Positions 11,800 through 23,714 of a stretch of DNA of 64,000 nucleotides are shown one piece after another. The stretch covers positions 62,001 through 126,000 of the forward strand of contig JAJIRX010000866.1 in assembly GCA_023853785.1 (NCBI GenBank), read 5' to 3'. Source of the stretch: Psilocybe azurescens (lineage: Eukaryota > Basidiomycota > Agaricomycetes > Agaricales > Agrocybaceae). The position numbers and the translations under genes are program-made. The notes beneath the pieces were generated by a model that was not told the DNA's origin, ran no database searches, and worked only from the letters and a program-made list of their open reading frames with translations. Positions within the stretch are counted from its first letter, which is position 1, and each line of letters begins with the position of its first letter.

Positions 11800-13540
11800 A
11801 TGGCCTCGTTAGCCAGGGGTTCGACTTGCTCGCAGACTTGTAAGTCTCGTCTTCGAACAAAGCATACAAATTATGTGCAATTTGCACCCGCGTTGCCTTT
11901 TGAACGGAACAGCGAGCAAGCATATTAGGGAAAAAGCATGTGCTGACTGACTGTGTCATTCTATATTCTAGCCTACCAGTCTGCGTGCCCATGTTCGCAG
12001 CGTACAGACGACTGCGGACCTCACCGAACTCCGTGACAAGCCCTCCGACCCCTCCCAGCCCATCACCGTCAAGCTCCATGAAGACTCGTTCCAGTCCTAC
12101 CTCTGCGATAAGCCTGACCTCGAAGTTCAGGTCACGGGCGAGGAGCTCCTCACCATGTACAAGCAGATGCAGACCATGAGACGCATGGAGATGGCCGCTG
12201 ACGCCCTGTACAAGGCCAAGCTCATCCGGGGTTTCTGCCATCTGGCAATCGGACAGGTTCGTGAATTGCGCGGGGTGGAATCGGATCGATGGCTTACTCA
12301 CCCCCGTTCTCTTATGAATTATGTAGGAGGCTGTCTCTGTCGGCCTCGAACACGGTATCACCCCACAGGACCGCGTCATCACCGCCTACCGCTGCCATCC
12401 CTTCGCCGTGCTGCGCGGAGGAACAATCAAGGGCGTCATTGGAGAGCTGCTCGGACGTCAGATCGGTATGTCGCACGGAAAGGGGGGTCAATGCACATCT
12501 TCACCCCCTCATTCTTCGGTGGAAATGGTATCGTCGGTGCCCAGGTGCCTATCGGTGCCGGCGTGAGCTTCGCCCAGAAGTACATGGGCGAGAAGACCTG
12601 CACGTTTGCTCTGTATGGTGACGGTGCTAGCAACCAGGGACAGGTGTTTGAGGCTTATAACATGGTGGGTTTATTTCTGTAGTTTTGGAGCTTTCTCTCT
12701 AATGGCGTTTAATTTTTTCTAGGCCAAATTGTGGAACCTTCCTACTGTTTTCGTTTGCGAGAACAACAAGTATGGTATGGGTACCTCCGCTGCTCGTTCT
12801 TCCTCCAACACCGAGTACTTCAAGCGCGGTGACAAGATCCCTGGTCTCCAGGTAATTCTCACCCATTTTTACGCTCCGGGCTCTCAGCTTCTTCATGAAG
12901 AAGTCAGGATGTTTTCGTTTCCAAAATACTGATGCTCTTTATTTTATTTATTTGTCCGTTACTTAGGTTAATGGAATGGACATCCTCGCTACCAAGCGTG
13001 CTGTCGAGTATGCCAGGAAATGGACTGTGGATGACCAGAACGGTCCTCTCCTTCTTGAATTCGTGACCTACCGCTACGGAGGACACTCGTACGTCACCTT
13101 TTCTTCCCCGTACAAGAAAGCACAGCCGGACTGACTAATATCTTTAATACGTACAGCATGTCCGACCCCGGAACAACCTACCGCACACGTGAAGAAGTCC
13201 AACGTATGCGATCCACCCAGGACCCCATCCGCGGGCTGCAGAAGTACATCGAGGAGTGGGGCGTCGCTGCCGAGCAGGAGCTCAAGCAGCTCGACAAGGA
13301 GGCCAAAGCGGAGGTCGATGCCGCGGTCGAGGAGGCCAAGGCCAGCCCTGAGCCGCTTATTAAGGATCTGTGGACAGATATTTACTATAAGAACACGGAG
13401 CCTGCTTATATGAGAGGTAGGGAGAGGGAGGAGGTGAGTTGTTTTCGAATTTCGGGATTTCCTATTTCTCTTTTGGTCATGTGATGCGATAGATTGATGG
13501 CTAACTAATCCTTGTCTATTTATAGGTCCACCATTACTGA
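11800..13540 (+). CDS. PDA1: Pyruvate dehydrogenase E1 component subunit alpha, mitochondrial
   Basis: Seven exons are placed at 11800-11839, 11972-12256, 12327-12664, 12723-12851, 12967-13088, 13157-13433 and 13526-13540. They give about 400 residues, normal for the family. Conserved parts include [58 protein letters not shown], the thiamine-diphosphate motif [20 protein letters not shown] (GDG...N) and the phosphorylation-loop region [16 protein letters not shown]. The enzyme decarboxylates pyruvate in the mitochondrial matrix as part of the E1 heterotetramer. Oddity: exon 1 is one base too long for exon 2. With GGG instead of GGGG at 11816-11819 it would read MASLARVRLARRL, a good matrix presequence leading into [14 protein letters not shown] take this as a homopolymer error in an essential gene. 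Confidence 0.95.
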
Positions 13541-14122
13541 AGCGCTGTGGTCGTTCTTTTCTGGAATAGGGAACAGTTTCGGATCACTCTGGAGGAGGAG
13601 GACACTCGTATGTTGAACTTGAGAATTTGGAGCGTGTCATAGATTTCCGTTGTTCTCTCTTATTGTTTTTATGCATACATAATGATATTGTTGCACTGGC
13701 ACGCATGGCGCACGCCGTAGGATTACTTTTTCGGTGCTGTGGAAGTTTATTCGACCTCAATTCGGGTTGCTCGGACTAATTTATCGTCATGATCTGGCCT
13801 GGCGCTCATTATTCTGCCCCTTAGTTTCAAAGATAAATTAGGTACAACCTAAAGTGGAAAACGGTTTTTGGCGGCACTGCATAACCCAGGCTCAAGTAAT
13901 CGACTTTAGAACAATAATCATCCAATTTGAATTGTGAGTTTTTAAGCTACTGATTTGTAAATATCTCGAAGAGCTTGCAGCCACCCTATGAATTCAAATC
14001 CAAATTGTATTACGTCGATAGTATCAACTTCATCGTTACTGTTCTGTACAGTAAAGTTATTAGTGGATGACTCTTTTACCATTTAAACAGTACCACAGAC
14101 CTGATGGTTCACTTCACGCCCT
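13541..14122. other. 3' flanks of two convergent genes
   Basis: AT-rich DNA between the pyruvate dehydrogenase stop and the stop of the small secreted protein gene. No gene, repeat or RNA was recognised. Confidence 0.5.
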
Positions 14123-14431
14123 TCAAAATTCAGTGAAGCAGCTACCATCGGTGAAGTCGATGATGCAGCCATGAGGCTCCGTGCCGCATGCAGCACAGGG
14201 GAGGAGGGTCCCTGTTCCACAGTAATTAGAGCACAACGAGACTCCATATTGGACGACGCATTGGCCGGGGCAACCCGAAGGAGATTGGCATTCGCAGGTT
14301 TGGCGGGATGCGAGCCCGAGTGGGTTCGTGATGGTGCGCTCAACTACGAGAGGGGAGGCACTGGAAACTTGGATGAGAGCGAGTGATGCGAGGATCATCG
14401 TAGAGAGGAAGTGAGTTCGGAAAGAGACCAT
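14123..14431 (-). CDS. Small secreted cysteine-rich protein
   Basis: An uninterrupted frame of 102 codons starts at ATG 14431. Residues 1-25 (MVSFRTHFLSTMILASLALI...SSA) form a clear signal peptide. A short propeptide-like stretch follows, and then about 60 residues with ten cysteines (CEC, CPGQC, CSNYC, CAAC, GC and SC pattern), suggesting five disulphides. No named family is recognised. Length, signal peptide and Cys density match the small secreted proteins used by fungi in host or substrate interaction, but no activity can be assigned. A TATA box lies about 80 bases upstream, which supports a real single-exon gene. Confidence 0.7.
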   Translation of the reverse strand: MVSFRTHFLSTMILASLALIQVSSASPLVVERTITNPLGLASRQTCECQSPSGCPGQCVVQYGVSLCSNYCGTGTLLPCAACGTEPHGCIIDFTDGSCFTEF

Positions 14432-14511
14432 TGTGTCTAAGATTTGGTGCTTGAATTCGTTGGTTTCTTGGGCCGCTGAAGTTGCTTGGGATGTAAAGAT
14501 TTGAAGACCGG

Positions 14512-14519
14512 TTTATATA
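14512..14519 (-). promoter_or_regulatory. TATA box of the small secreted protein gene
   Basis: TATATAAA on the minus strand, 81-88 bases upstream of the ATG at 14431. Position and orientation fit a core promoter. Confidence 0.55.
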
Positions 14520-16598
14520 CCTCTCGAAGAGTCTGCTACACTTTGTAGTAGTCGTTTGCGGTTTGAAGAGAAGCGATTGTGGGCGGTGGCGGCTATTGAA
14601 AATTGGAGATTCTGGAGTCGGAAGCTAGAACTTTTTCCACCGTTGACCCGCCTCCTTCAAGCGAACCTATTTTTAAGACCATGAAAGTTTCATATGTGCG
14701 GCGTAGATTCTTATCTTCCAGAATAGAAGACGAAGGGTCGTCTAAAGCTGCAGAAGCTACAGAAATCGAAAATAATTCATGCTTGCTATGATTGACTTAC
14801 GCAGGCATAGTTTGAATGTGTGTCACAACCAGGCATGTCTCACAGTTTGAGAAATACGATGTGCTAGACGAGTCTGCAGCACCTCATTCGCATTCGATCA
14901 ACACGGGATGTAGCTTAATTTAACCAGCGTAGAGTATGTACGACTTCGTGAGAGTAAAGTAATGGAAAATCTAATTAACGTGGCCGGGTGTGAGCCTCCG
15001 ATCTTTAACAGCGGAATGAGCGTAGATGACCCTCTTTGAATTCAGTCGTGAGTGGAGAGTACCTTACGGACTATAATTTTCTTCTTCTTCGATTAGTCTG
15101 GCTATATGCACGATTTTATAGCATTCATAAGTAGTTTATAAGTTTCTTCATTTTAAATTGGAACATTCATTAGATTGTCGACTTCCACTTCCGATTCGAC
15201 TTAGGTGTTAGCAAAGACGTGGATATCTTGTACGTGGGAGTCAGAGAATCAGAGAATCAGAGAACGAGTGGCTTTCGTAAATTGACCCCCGCTCAAAATC
15301 CAATATGGAGAAGCTGTCATCCCAGTATTCTCTGGCTTATTTCCGCAAGTATCACATGGCTACATCGCCCCGGATTTGCAGTGATATTAGTGGAATAATA
15401 CTCCATTTAAGTTATGCTATAGTATGCGCTCTCCAACGCATCTGGATGGAGACTTACGTGAGCGTTATTCATTGAGGCCGGTGGCTGCCAGTGAACATAC
15501 GAAGTTCCGTCTCGTACGCAGAAGCAAGCGACCAGTACCACGGATCGTAATGAGAGTTGCAGGCACGCGACTGTGCGCATGCTTTTCCGTATCATCATTC
15601 CCTCTTGCATATACTTTGTATAGCTTGTATCGACTTAAAATCGTAGAACCCTTGGTAAGGTTCGCATATCGGAATGGGGTAGAACATGGATAAAATCCAT
15701 AGCCGTGTTATTTGGAGTCCATCACCGTTTCATCTTGCCGACTTAGATTACTATCCACGCCCGTGGAACACCCGTCGGCTAAGAAACTAATAGAGATGAT
15801 AGCAATGAATTTATGAGACACAACTAGATTGATTGATCGTAGCACTCCTTCAAATTCATTCCTAGTCCGCGTTGAATAATGCAGAGCCTCCCATTTATTA
15901 CCGGTAATCATTTAGGCGCCCAGTGGTGCTTGCTGCCATTACGGCACACACGAAGACTGGAATACACCGACTATAGCTACAGCCATCATATTAGGCACTT
16001 TATCAATACTAACTGAGTATCGTTTTTGCTGGTTGTATAACTCTGAATAGTCTGCAAGAAAACGCCTAAAAACCATGAGAGTGGTGATAAATGCGTATCG
16101 TACATCCTTGTAGCTCCTCTGGCACTTGAAGTTGTACGGAAAAATTAAGGTTTGTACAAAATTCTACTTATTAATGCCGACGAAAAGTTCAGTGGCGAGC
16201 GTACGGAATTGCTAAGACTTTCTTCCTGAGAAGCCTACTATCCAAGAACATGTGCTTTATAGGAGGGCCGTTGTACCCACCGTACCATTACCAAGTTGGG
16301 GAATATGGGACCCGGCAGCATCATCCATGGCCCATGAGTGAGGTACCGTTTAAAATTCTGTGCGTTCAAGTGATAATTGTACAATATACCTTTAATTTTT
16401 CATGTATCCACTCCTTAATTCTATCAATCCTGGACACTGCCATAGCGAGGGACAAGCTAGTGCAAGAACAATGAGATTCCGAGAATATTTTGACAAATCA
16501 GTAATTACATAATCTCGCGCGAGTGGGCCAGCGGGTCCGCTATCGAAATATCAAGTTTTCAAATTTCAAGCTCAGCGCTCGCGCTTCTTACCATCATG
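14520..16598. other. Gene-poor stretch
   Basis: About 2 kb with many stops in all frames. The only structure seen is a short microrepeat of TCAGAGAA (three units, about 15239-15263). It is likely intergenic DNA worn by old insertions; I recognise no gene. Confidence 0.45.
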
Positions 16599-18102
16599 TA
16601 GCGTGGCCGAGAACCGCATGGCTCCAACTTTTTCTGAACGTAGCCGAGCTTTCCTATTTCGTCGAGTGCATATGTAAGCTACCTAAATACATATTTTTGC
16701 ACATCCCCCTTGCAGATCTAAATAGAATAACAATTTTCTGCGGGTATTCAGCATATCAAGACTACATATATATTGGTTTTGAAGTGCACGGCTGTGCCTG
16801 CAGGTTGTGCTCCAATCGAGTCACTTCCCCTCAGGTAAGAGGGGTATCACAGACATGTGATCCCATGACAATAGGACTCGAACATCCGATATAGAGGATG
16901 ACTGCAGCATGGGCATGAACTTCTGACATACAAAAATGTATCAATAGAAATTCATTACAGCTCTCTACACAATGATATACATTTTTAGAGTTGCCCAACG
17001 ATGACTATGAAATGTGAGCGCAAACTATTGAAAAGTCCGGTGTGCACTGCAATTTGTACATAAAGCCAAGCAACATAAATGTGGCTGACCATGTCAAGCA
17101 CTACAGTTGCGGACAAGCAAACACATCAAATTTAGTCCGCCAATTACAGAGGTGGCCACACCTATTTAGGATTTCTAAAAAGTGCTGTTATATATTGACC
17201 TAATGTATGAGCGAAATTTTTAAATTCGCAGTTCTAAGGGAAAAATGGCCAAAAATGTTGGCCACTGTTGAAGTTATTCTACAGAGTATAGAGCACAGAT
17301 TAAAAATTTTGGTTGGAGATCAGGGTTCTCATGTGAGACTTGTGTCAGTAAGAAATGAACCCAACACTATTCACATGATCTGGATTTGGGCTTGCCATCG
17401 AACCTATTTTGCTTAACACTTCTACACCACCTCGAGTAGTCCCAGTTATTTATATAGGATTTTCAGTGTTCAAATGAGAAAGTCTATCTACCAAAAACCA
17501 CATAAGGCGCCTCTAACACCGCTCACTGGACTCAGAAAGTAAATTTGAAAACCCGAAGATTACATAAAGATTTGGGGGCGCGGTAGAAACAGGACTAGCG
17601 CTTGACGCCGGTCAGCCACATTTACGTTGCTTGGCTTTATGTACAAATTGCAGTGCACACCGGACTTTTCAATAGTTTGCGCTCACATTTCATAGTCATC
17701 GTTGGGCAACTCTAAAAATGTATATCATTGTGTAGAGAGCTGTAATGAATTTCTATTGATACATTTTTTGTATGTCAGAAGTTCATGCCCATGTTGCAGT
17801 CATCCTCTATATCGGATGTTCGAGTCCTGTTGTCATGGGATCACATGTCTGTGATACCCCTCTTACCTGAGGGAAGTGACTCGATTGGAGCACAACCTGC
17901 AGGCACAGCCGTGCACTTCAAAAACCAATATATATGTAGTCTTGATATGCTGAATACCCGCAGAAAATTGTTATTCTATTTAGATCTGCAAGGGGGATGT
18001 GCAAAAATATGTATTTAGGTAGCTTACATATGCACTCGACGAAATAGGAAAGCTCGGCTACGTTCAGAAAAAGTTGGAGCCATGCGGTTCTCGGCCACCG
18101 TA
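16599..18102. mobile_element. Non-autonomous element with ~0.5-kb terminal inverted repeats
   Basis: The left arm (16599 to about 17103) and right arm (about 17597 to 18102) are near-identical reverse complements, differing by scattered substitutions and one-base indels. The outer ends read TAGCGTGGCCGAGAACC and, on the other strand at the right end, TACGGTGGCCGAGAACC. The element is flanked by ATCATG on both sides (16593-16598 and 18103-18108), a 6-base target-site duplication. The central part of about 490 bases has no frame longer than about 70 codons, so no transposase is present. It resembles a foldback-type DNA transposon; I cannot assign a superfamily. Transcripts through it would form a long hairpin. 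Confidence 0.8.
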
Positions 18103-18336
18103 ATCATGGCATCTATGGCTGGCGCCTTATTATCGAACTATATACGATGAAACATTCCGCTCTGTACATTATGAAACCCCAGCTATTGCTAGCATGGCGA
18201 ATCTGACCAACCTCGTGGGTCAATTAGAGCACCATTCACCGAGCACAGATGGTTCTTTTTCCATCTGTGTTGCAAATGGGAGAGGCGTTTTTATCACTCG
18301 GGTACGCTTCAAGAGGATTCTTTATACCACACTCCA

Positions 18337-18575
18337 CATGCATTTACCGACGCTATATCGAAGGCTCTTCTAGAATCTATCCCTGCTGAGCATCGTCCTG
18401 CTCTCGACACCAGCCGCGCAGGCCAGGAGATTCAGAATCTGACTTCTGAGCCTCTGTACTCCATTGGCACGGCTCTAATCCCGGTCATACTTACGAACGC
18501 AGACACGGGAGAAAAATTCCGGATCGTTCTTCACGCCATAGTTGTCCCAAACCTATACATTCATATGTTCATTGG
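18337..18575 (+). pseudogene. Retroelement-like polyprotein relic
   Basis: One open stretch without a start reads through IPAEHRPALDTSRAGQEIQN, TALIPVILTNADTGEKFRIV and LHAIVVPNLYIHMFIG. The hydrophobic beta-strand pattern resembles a fungal retroelement aspartic-protease or capsid-adjacent region, but the match is from memory of the style of such proteins and is weak. It has no intact neighbours and no LTRs were found. It directly abuts the right end of the long-TIR element, which may have inserted into it. Confidence 0.3.
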
Positions 18576-19700
18576 CCAACAAAGAAGTCCAATACTTAGA
18601 ATTATATCCCACAGAACAGGGGTTCCAGTGTACAGCTTCACCTTCAATGGTAGCGAGAACGAAAGCGACTTTACTAGGGTTCAAGGAATCTGATAAATGT
18701 GCGTAAAAATTATTGGAGAGTTGGGGTGCGTATCGTCTATATAGTCTGCCTACGACTATTTTTAATTGGTTGGGATAGAACAAACATGTATATTATCTGT
18801 GTTTCGATTTATTGAATCTTCGAAATACTTACGGCATTACCCTAATTTCTGTTGAGTACGAAGTAATTTCTCTGAGCGTCACACAGCGCAGTCTGGTGAA
18901 AAGTACCATCCGCGTTTCCGATATGACCAAGAGTGGGTGTGCTCGAGTGGAGAGATTGCGAATGGCCATGTGTATCCCAAATTAAAATATGGGCACAATT
19001 ATGTTAGAGTTGGAAAACTCCTATTGGAAACAAAACCCTGCACAAAGAGAGAGAGATATATGGACCACAGAATTGCGTGAACACATCAACGCATTACATC
19101 CGGGGGAAGATGATGGGAATGTTGATGGAACTTTTCACTTGGTAGTCAACCTTCGTAATCTTGTTGATGGATTGTGAAAATCACATCGAAGTGAGATCAG
19201 GCCTCAGACTCCCGTTGTTTGAATGATGGTTGAACTTGAACAGAATCAAATCTGTCATTTCAGTTTAAGGGTATATACTTTCCCACAAGACGTGGGACCC
19301 TGCTGATTCCATCAGTCTGCATGTAAGTAATCTGTAGCTCAGAACACGATTGAATATGTATTTGGGACTCTTGCGAGGATGCGAATCACTAAGCTCTGAG
19401 ATGGACATAGGCTGAAACTCAGTGTTTGGACCCCGCTCTTCTCGCTTCAAGTGAAAAGAAGAGTTGATGTTTCGCTAATTGGTACACCAGTGTATGTGTT
19501 GAATATACGGAATAAACAGGGCGGGCATGCCATCGATGCACTGAGCCAAGCGCGATGAAGGTATAAGGCGTGGATGAAACACTGTGTCGCTTAAAAGCAA
19601 ATTAGTGTAAAAAAAGAAGTGAGTAATGGAAGATGACATGTAAAGACAGACGAAAGGAAAGGACAGGACGATTGGGTCCAATTTGGTTGTTTCGAACTGA
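18576..19700. other. Gene-poor stretch, nothing recognised
   Basis: It contains only short open frames (for example 18989-19177, 62 codons) without recognisable features. It lies 3' of the Ser-rich membrane protein gene. Confidence 0.4.
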
Positions 19701-21240
19701 TTAAGAGCCGTGTGCTTGCTGAGGAATGTGTTTTTCATCGTGAAGTGGGGAACTTGGCAGCATTGTGCTCCCAAGAGGTTTCGCGCTCTGATAGGAAGGT
19801 GGTCTGTTGCTGCTCGATTCCGGTGGGGTGAAGACGCTCGATGCATACATGGATGTTGGGGTTTGGTTGTCAAAGATATCTCCGTACTGCGTGTGTAGAC
19901 GGTTTGTTGCGTATAGGTCGAGATTTAAAGGAGACTGCGCCTGCCCACTCCCAGAATACACTGGGTTCTTCTCAGTGAGACGCCTGGCAGCCGGGTCGAC
20001 ATGGTGGCCAGGTGCTAAGGAAGTACTTATAGCTGTGGGCTGTTCGCCCATTTCCGTGTCTTGCTGCTCCGTTGGTTGTTCAAGCTGGCTGGCACGGTGG
20101 AATGGAGTCACGTCGGTCAATCTAGGTGGTGCAACTGCAAGTATTTGGTCATCAGTTACTAATTACGGAACAGATGAAGGGTATAGGGTGCGTACCAGAG
20201 GTGTTGCTTCTGTTCAACTGCAAGAACGGACGTCCTTGGCTTCGCCGATGCCGTCTTAGACAGAGTAGAAGAATTACAATGCAGATCAATAGAAGACCCC
20301 CAATTACACCTCCTACTATGGCGCCAACGGGGTAGAAGACGCTCCCACAGCGCTTTGCCGAGTTGGAGGATTGATGAATTGTGTAGTGACACTCCCATCC
20401 GCCGCCGTGGTGATAAATTGCACTGCCGTGACGGTTTTTTTCACCGGCGCCCGCTGGCAGAAATTTGGGTTCAGTATAATGGTGTCATGACTAGAAAGAA
20501 CGAGATTTGGCTATTCACCCGTTGATGTTGTACTCGCGCTGGATGAGGATGACTGGATTGATGATCTCCCCGACGAATTTGACGAGGTAGACGAAGACAA
20601 AGATGCAGACGGGGACGAGGACGAGGAAGACGAGGAAGAGACTCCGGATGGATTATGCTGCACTGTCGTGGTGCTGATGGAAATGGAAACGGAGGTCTGT
20701 TTACTTGGAGTGTTATCTGCCGGTGTTGGCTGACTAGTGGTACTTTTCGGAGCCGTAACAGGGGCCACAGGCGAGCTATCGAGTATCGAGTCCCCTTCAA
20801 CATGAAAGCGGTCAAGTTGTAATGGGCTGTCTGAAGACGAGCCTCCGTTGGCAATGGTGATAGTGTGCTTAACATTGGCAATCGGGCCCGAGTCGTACCA
20901 CAAATCGGCATAAACGGCGTTGGAGCTGGTACGGCGCGTTACAGTGGATGTCTGTCCATCGAAAGTGATGGTGCCAATCGAGTTTGTACCACTTCCGGTA
21001 GGGACAGTACAGTATATTACAACGCGAGTGCCTAGTAATGTTTACGTTATGAGAGAGACCCACAAAGAGAGAATGAAATAACATGCCAATAAATGTGACG
21101 GTCGCGGATGCGCCATTCTGGTTGGTCGAATGAATAGAACCTTCCCACTGCCGAGTTGATTGACCTCCTCCTACATATGCGGTCCAAGCTCCATAGTAAG
21201 CAATTTGGTTATTGGTGTCGTCGACTTCTATTACAGTCAT
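19701..21240 (-). CDS. Single-pass membrane protein with Ser/Thr-rich stalk
   Basis: The start is ATG 21240 (MTVIEVDDTNNQIAYYGAWT). The N-terminal part (about 140 residues) is a beta-rich, presumably extracellular module (GTITFDGQTSTVTRR, LWYDSGPIANVKHTITIANG). A Ser/Thr/Pro stalk with long Ser runs follows, then one membrane span (VGAIVGGVIGGLLLICIVIL) with LRRHRRSQ after it, and a polar Pro-rich cytoplasmic tail ending at 19701. This architecture is common in agaricomycetes and suggests a cell-surface or wall-sensing role; the ligand is unknown. The first intron uses a GC donor (near 21086). The frame slips by one at the 7-base T/A run 20435-20441 and at the G/C run 20329-20332 just before the membrane span. 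Both are homopolymers and probably assembly errors. Confidence 0.7.
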
Positions 21241-22877
21241 TCAAGAATCAAAAGAGTGTGGTGGCTAGCGGCTGAGTGGGAGCTATGGGCTGGAAGTTAC
21301 ACGAAAGAAGGGACCAAAGGTACAACAAGGGTAAGACGGCCATGGATCGAGGCTCTGAAGAGTTTTCCCCACATATCCATCAGGATTTGATGGGAAGTCC
21401 ATTTCCGCCTTATCCCGCGCGAGGACATCACAAAATCCAAACGAAATCTATGGAGCCACATGTACATATGTGAGTGCATACAGGTAAGTATATATGTACT
21501 TACCAGATTGTGTCCCTGGCTAATGGGGAGTTTCAAGACACGACTGAAGCACGGCTGACGCACTGCAGCTTAGTCACTTCAAACAGGAGAAGACTGAACT
21601 AACTTACAACAGTACTGTATGATCGTGGGGCTTTATTACAAAAAGATGCCCACGATCACAGCATTTATGAACCGAATATTTAATTTAAAGTCGTACTTCT
21701 ACAAAACATCACTTTGGACGATCCTGAATACCAAAAAGTGACTACTGTTCGGAACAAATTTGGTAATGCAGGCCCCTGCCGGCCCATATCGTTGATCAAC
21801 CCTGGAGGGCGAAGAACTGATTTGAAGATTTTTAAATATTGCTACTGTACCATAAAGAGATGTTCTCAGAACAAGGTGTCCGACTCTCCTTTTACTACTG
21901 CAGAGTGTCTATGTATACTCATTAACTCTATAAATGGATTGGAATGGTCTCTGGGCCAAGTTCGTTGGACCTTGGCATAGACAACGTGCCACGTGCTCGC
22001 CGTGCTCAGCAGCATTGCCTCTCCTCAGTCCTGTGCCTTACATTTTCGTATGATTTCAACCCGATTGGGATGCGATTGGGTCCGACCGCACCTAACTCCT
22101 CAAAATATATCATTCTATTGGGTCACAAGCAGCAAATTAGAAAGACATCAAACAAACACTGCGGGAAAAGAAAAAATACACATCACTTTACAATAAAACC
22201 TCAATAATAAAGCTATGTAGGTACTAGGCAGTCCGTATGCTTTATCAGTTAGCTCTTCGATACTGCAAATGAGGCAGCATGCGGTGATAATACATCAGTC
22301 ATTTCCAAATACGGCATGTTTAATCAGTACTTACGTGCCCAGCGGCGAGTAGCACAGTCCAAAAATCGCAGAATTCAAAGTTTTGCTCTGTTTGATAGTA
22401 TTTTATACAGGTGTAATTGCTTTAAACCTTAATCTATAGGTCAGTTTGGCAATAACCAATAGATTTATTCCAGAAATTTATTTTCTTTCATGGTCAATGT
22501 AAATAAATAGAACGTTTGGCGTAGGTGCATATAGGTGTGTCACCAGTATTATATTCTACTCAAAAACCCGGTGAGATAACGGGGAGAAGCCAGGTAGATT
22601 AGATGCGTGCTCTCCATTAGGGCGTGAGAATTTTCCAAAATGGATTTGTGCCTGAATCAAATATACCAATCGAACGTTTCCTCCCGATAACGTACCTTTC
22701 GAATGACATGTGTGTGAATTACTCAAGCCAAGTGACCACTGCATTGCCTTCAACAACAACCTTGAAAGATCCATGATCACGACAGGTTCTTCTTCTTGAG
22801 CTCGACGTCGCCTCGTTCCTACCTTCTACCAGGCTCCAAGACTGCGAGAGCGCTTATTGGGTCCGATCACCCAAACT
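21241..22877. other. Intergenic stretch, no gene recognised
   Basis: About 1.6 kb between two divergent membrane-protein genes. Open frames are short and show no family signature. It contains the promoters of both genes. Confidence 0.45.
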
Positions 22878-23714
22878 ATGTCAACAACTAATACCAATCC
22901 GACTAGAATCTATGTTGGAGCAATCATCGCGGTGGTCGCATTGTCGTCTGCAGGGATCATCCTCAGGGTAATGGCCGTTAGAAGGATGCGTATGCAATAT
23001 TATGACTTCACGACTTTGTATCTTTAGCTGACTGATATCCATGGTATCTGTTAGGGATGGCGGCCCTCGCGCGCCAGAATGCTCTGGCTGCCCCATCGAC
23101 ATATCCTCAATCGCCACAAGGTCCAAACGCGATGGGTATGCAGGGATACTATACTGCACCCATGCAACCACCTCGAAGTCATTCCGGAAATGGACCGCAG
23201 AATTGGAATAGATACCCTCATCCAGAACCTGCCCCTCCATACCAACCTCCCACATCACCTCCCCCCCGCCTCACCTCGATTGAATACTCCTACTACATTT
23301 CCACGCACCAGTGTTGCCTTCTCTCCCCCTCCCGGGCCTCCTCATCCTGTGGCTACCATTCCCGATAGTACCCCACGCTTTCCTGTCCCACACACATCTC
23401 CCCCGTCGAGCCCTCTCCCACAGCCAGCGCCCTCATTTCCATTGTCTCCAGCTGATATAGGCGCTCCGGTCCAGACTGTAGAGTCCATGAGCCTTGTGGA
23501 CCGAATGCGAGAGGTTCAAAATCTCATGCTTGAGATACATAGTCTGGAGAGGGAACCAGCAACCGCTGATAATCGAGCGAAAATTCAAGAACTGCAGAGG
23601 CGCGTAACGGAGCTGAGCGATGTATCAGACGCCCAGCCCACACAGCAAGTACCCGTCACTAACCCGCCTCGAGAGCCGCCTCCCTACGCCCTCGATGGTC
23701 GTGACGGTCCTTAG
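22878..23714 (+). CDS. Small single-TM protein with Pro-rich tail and short coiled coil
   Basis: ATG 22878 gives MSTTNTNPTRI, then one membrane span (VGAIIAVVALSSAGIILRV), a basic stop-transfer stretch (RRMRMAALARQ) and a long Pro/Gln/Ser-rich tail. Near the C-terminus a helical segment (SLVDRMREVQNLMLEIHSLE, KIQELQRRVTEL) looks able to form a coiled coil. One intron (about 23000-23054) is evident. The frame shifts by one at the C7 run 23261-23267; shortening that run by one joins PPTSPPP to ASPRLNTPTTF and keeps the frame to the stop at 23714. Agaricomycetes have many such type III membrane proteins of unknown function. Confidence 0.6.

Noticed and set aside
15239..15263. Three TCAGAGAA units, considered as a CRISPR or microsatellite array
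   Set aside because: Too few and too short, without spacers; a trivial microrepeat in a eukaryotic genome.
16523..18018. Open frames of 123 and 77 codons inside the long inverted repeat
   Set aside because: They lie in the inverted arms, read partly the same sequence on opposite strands and have no transposase features.
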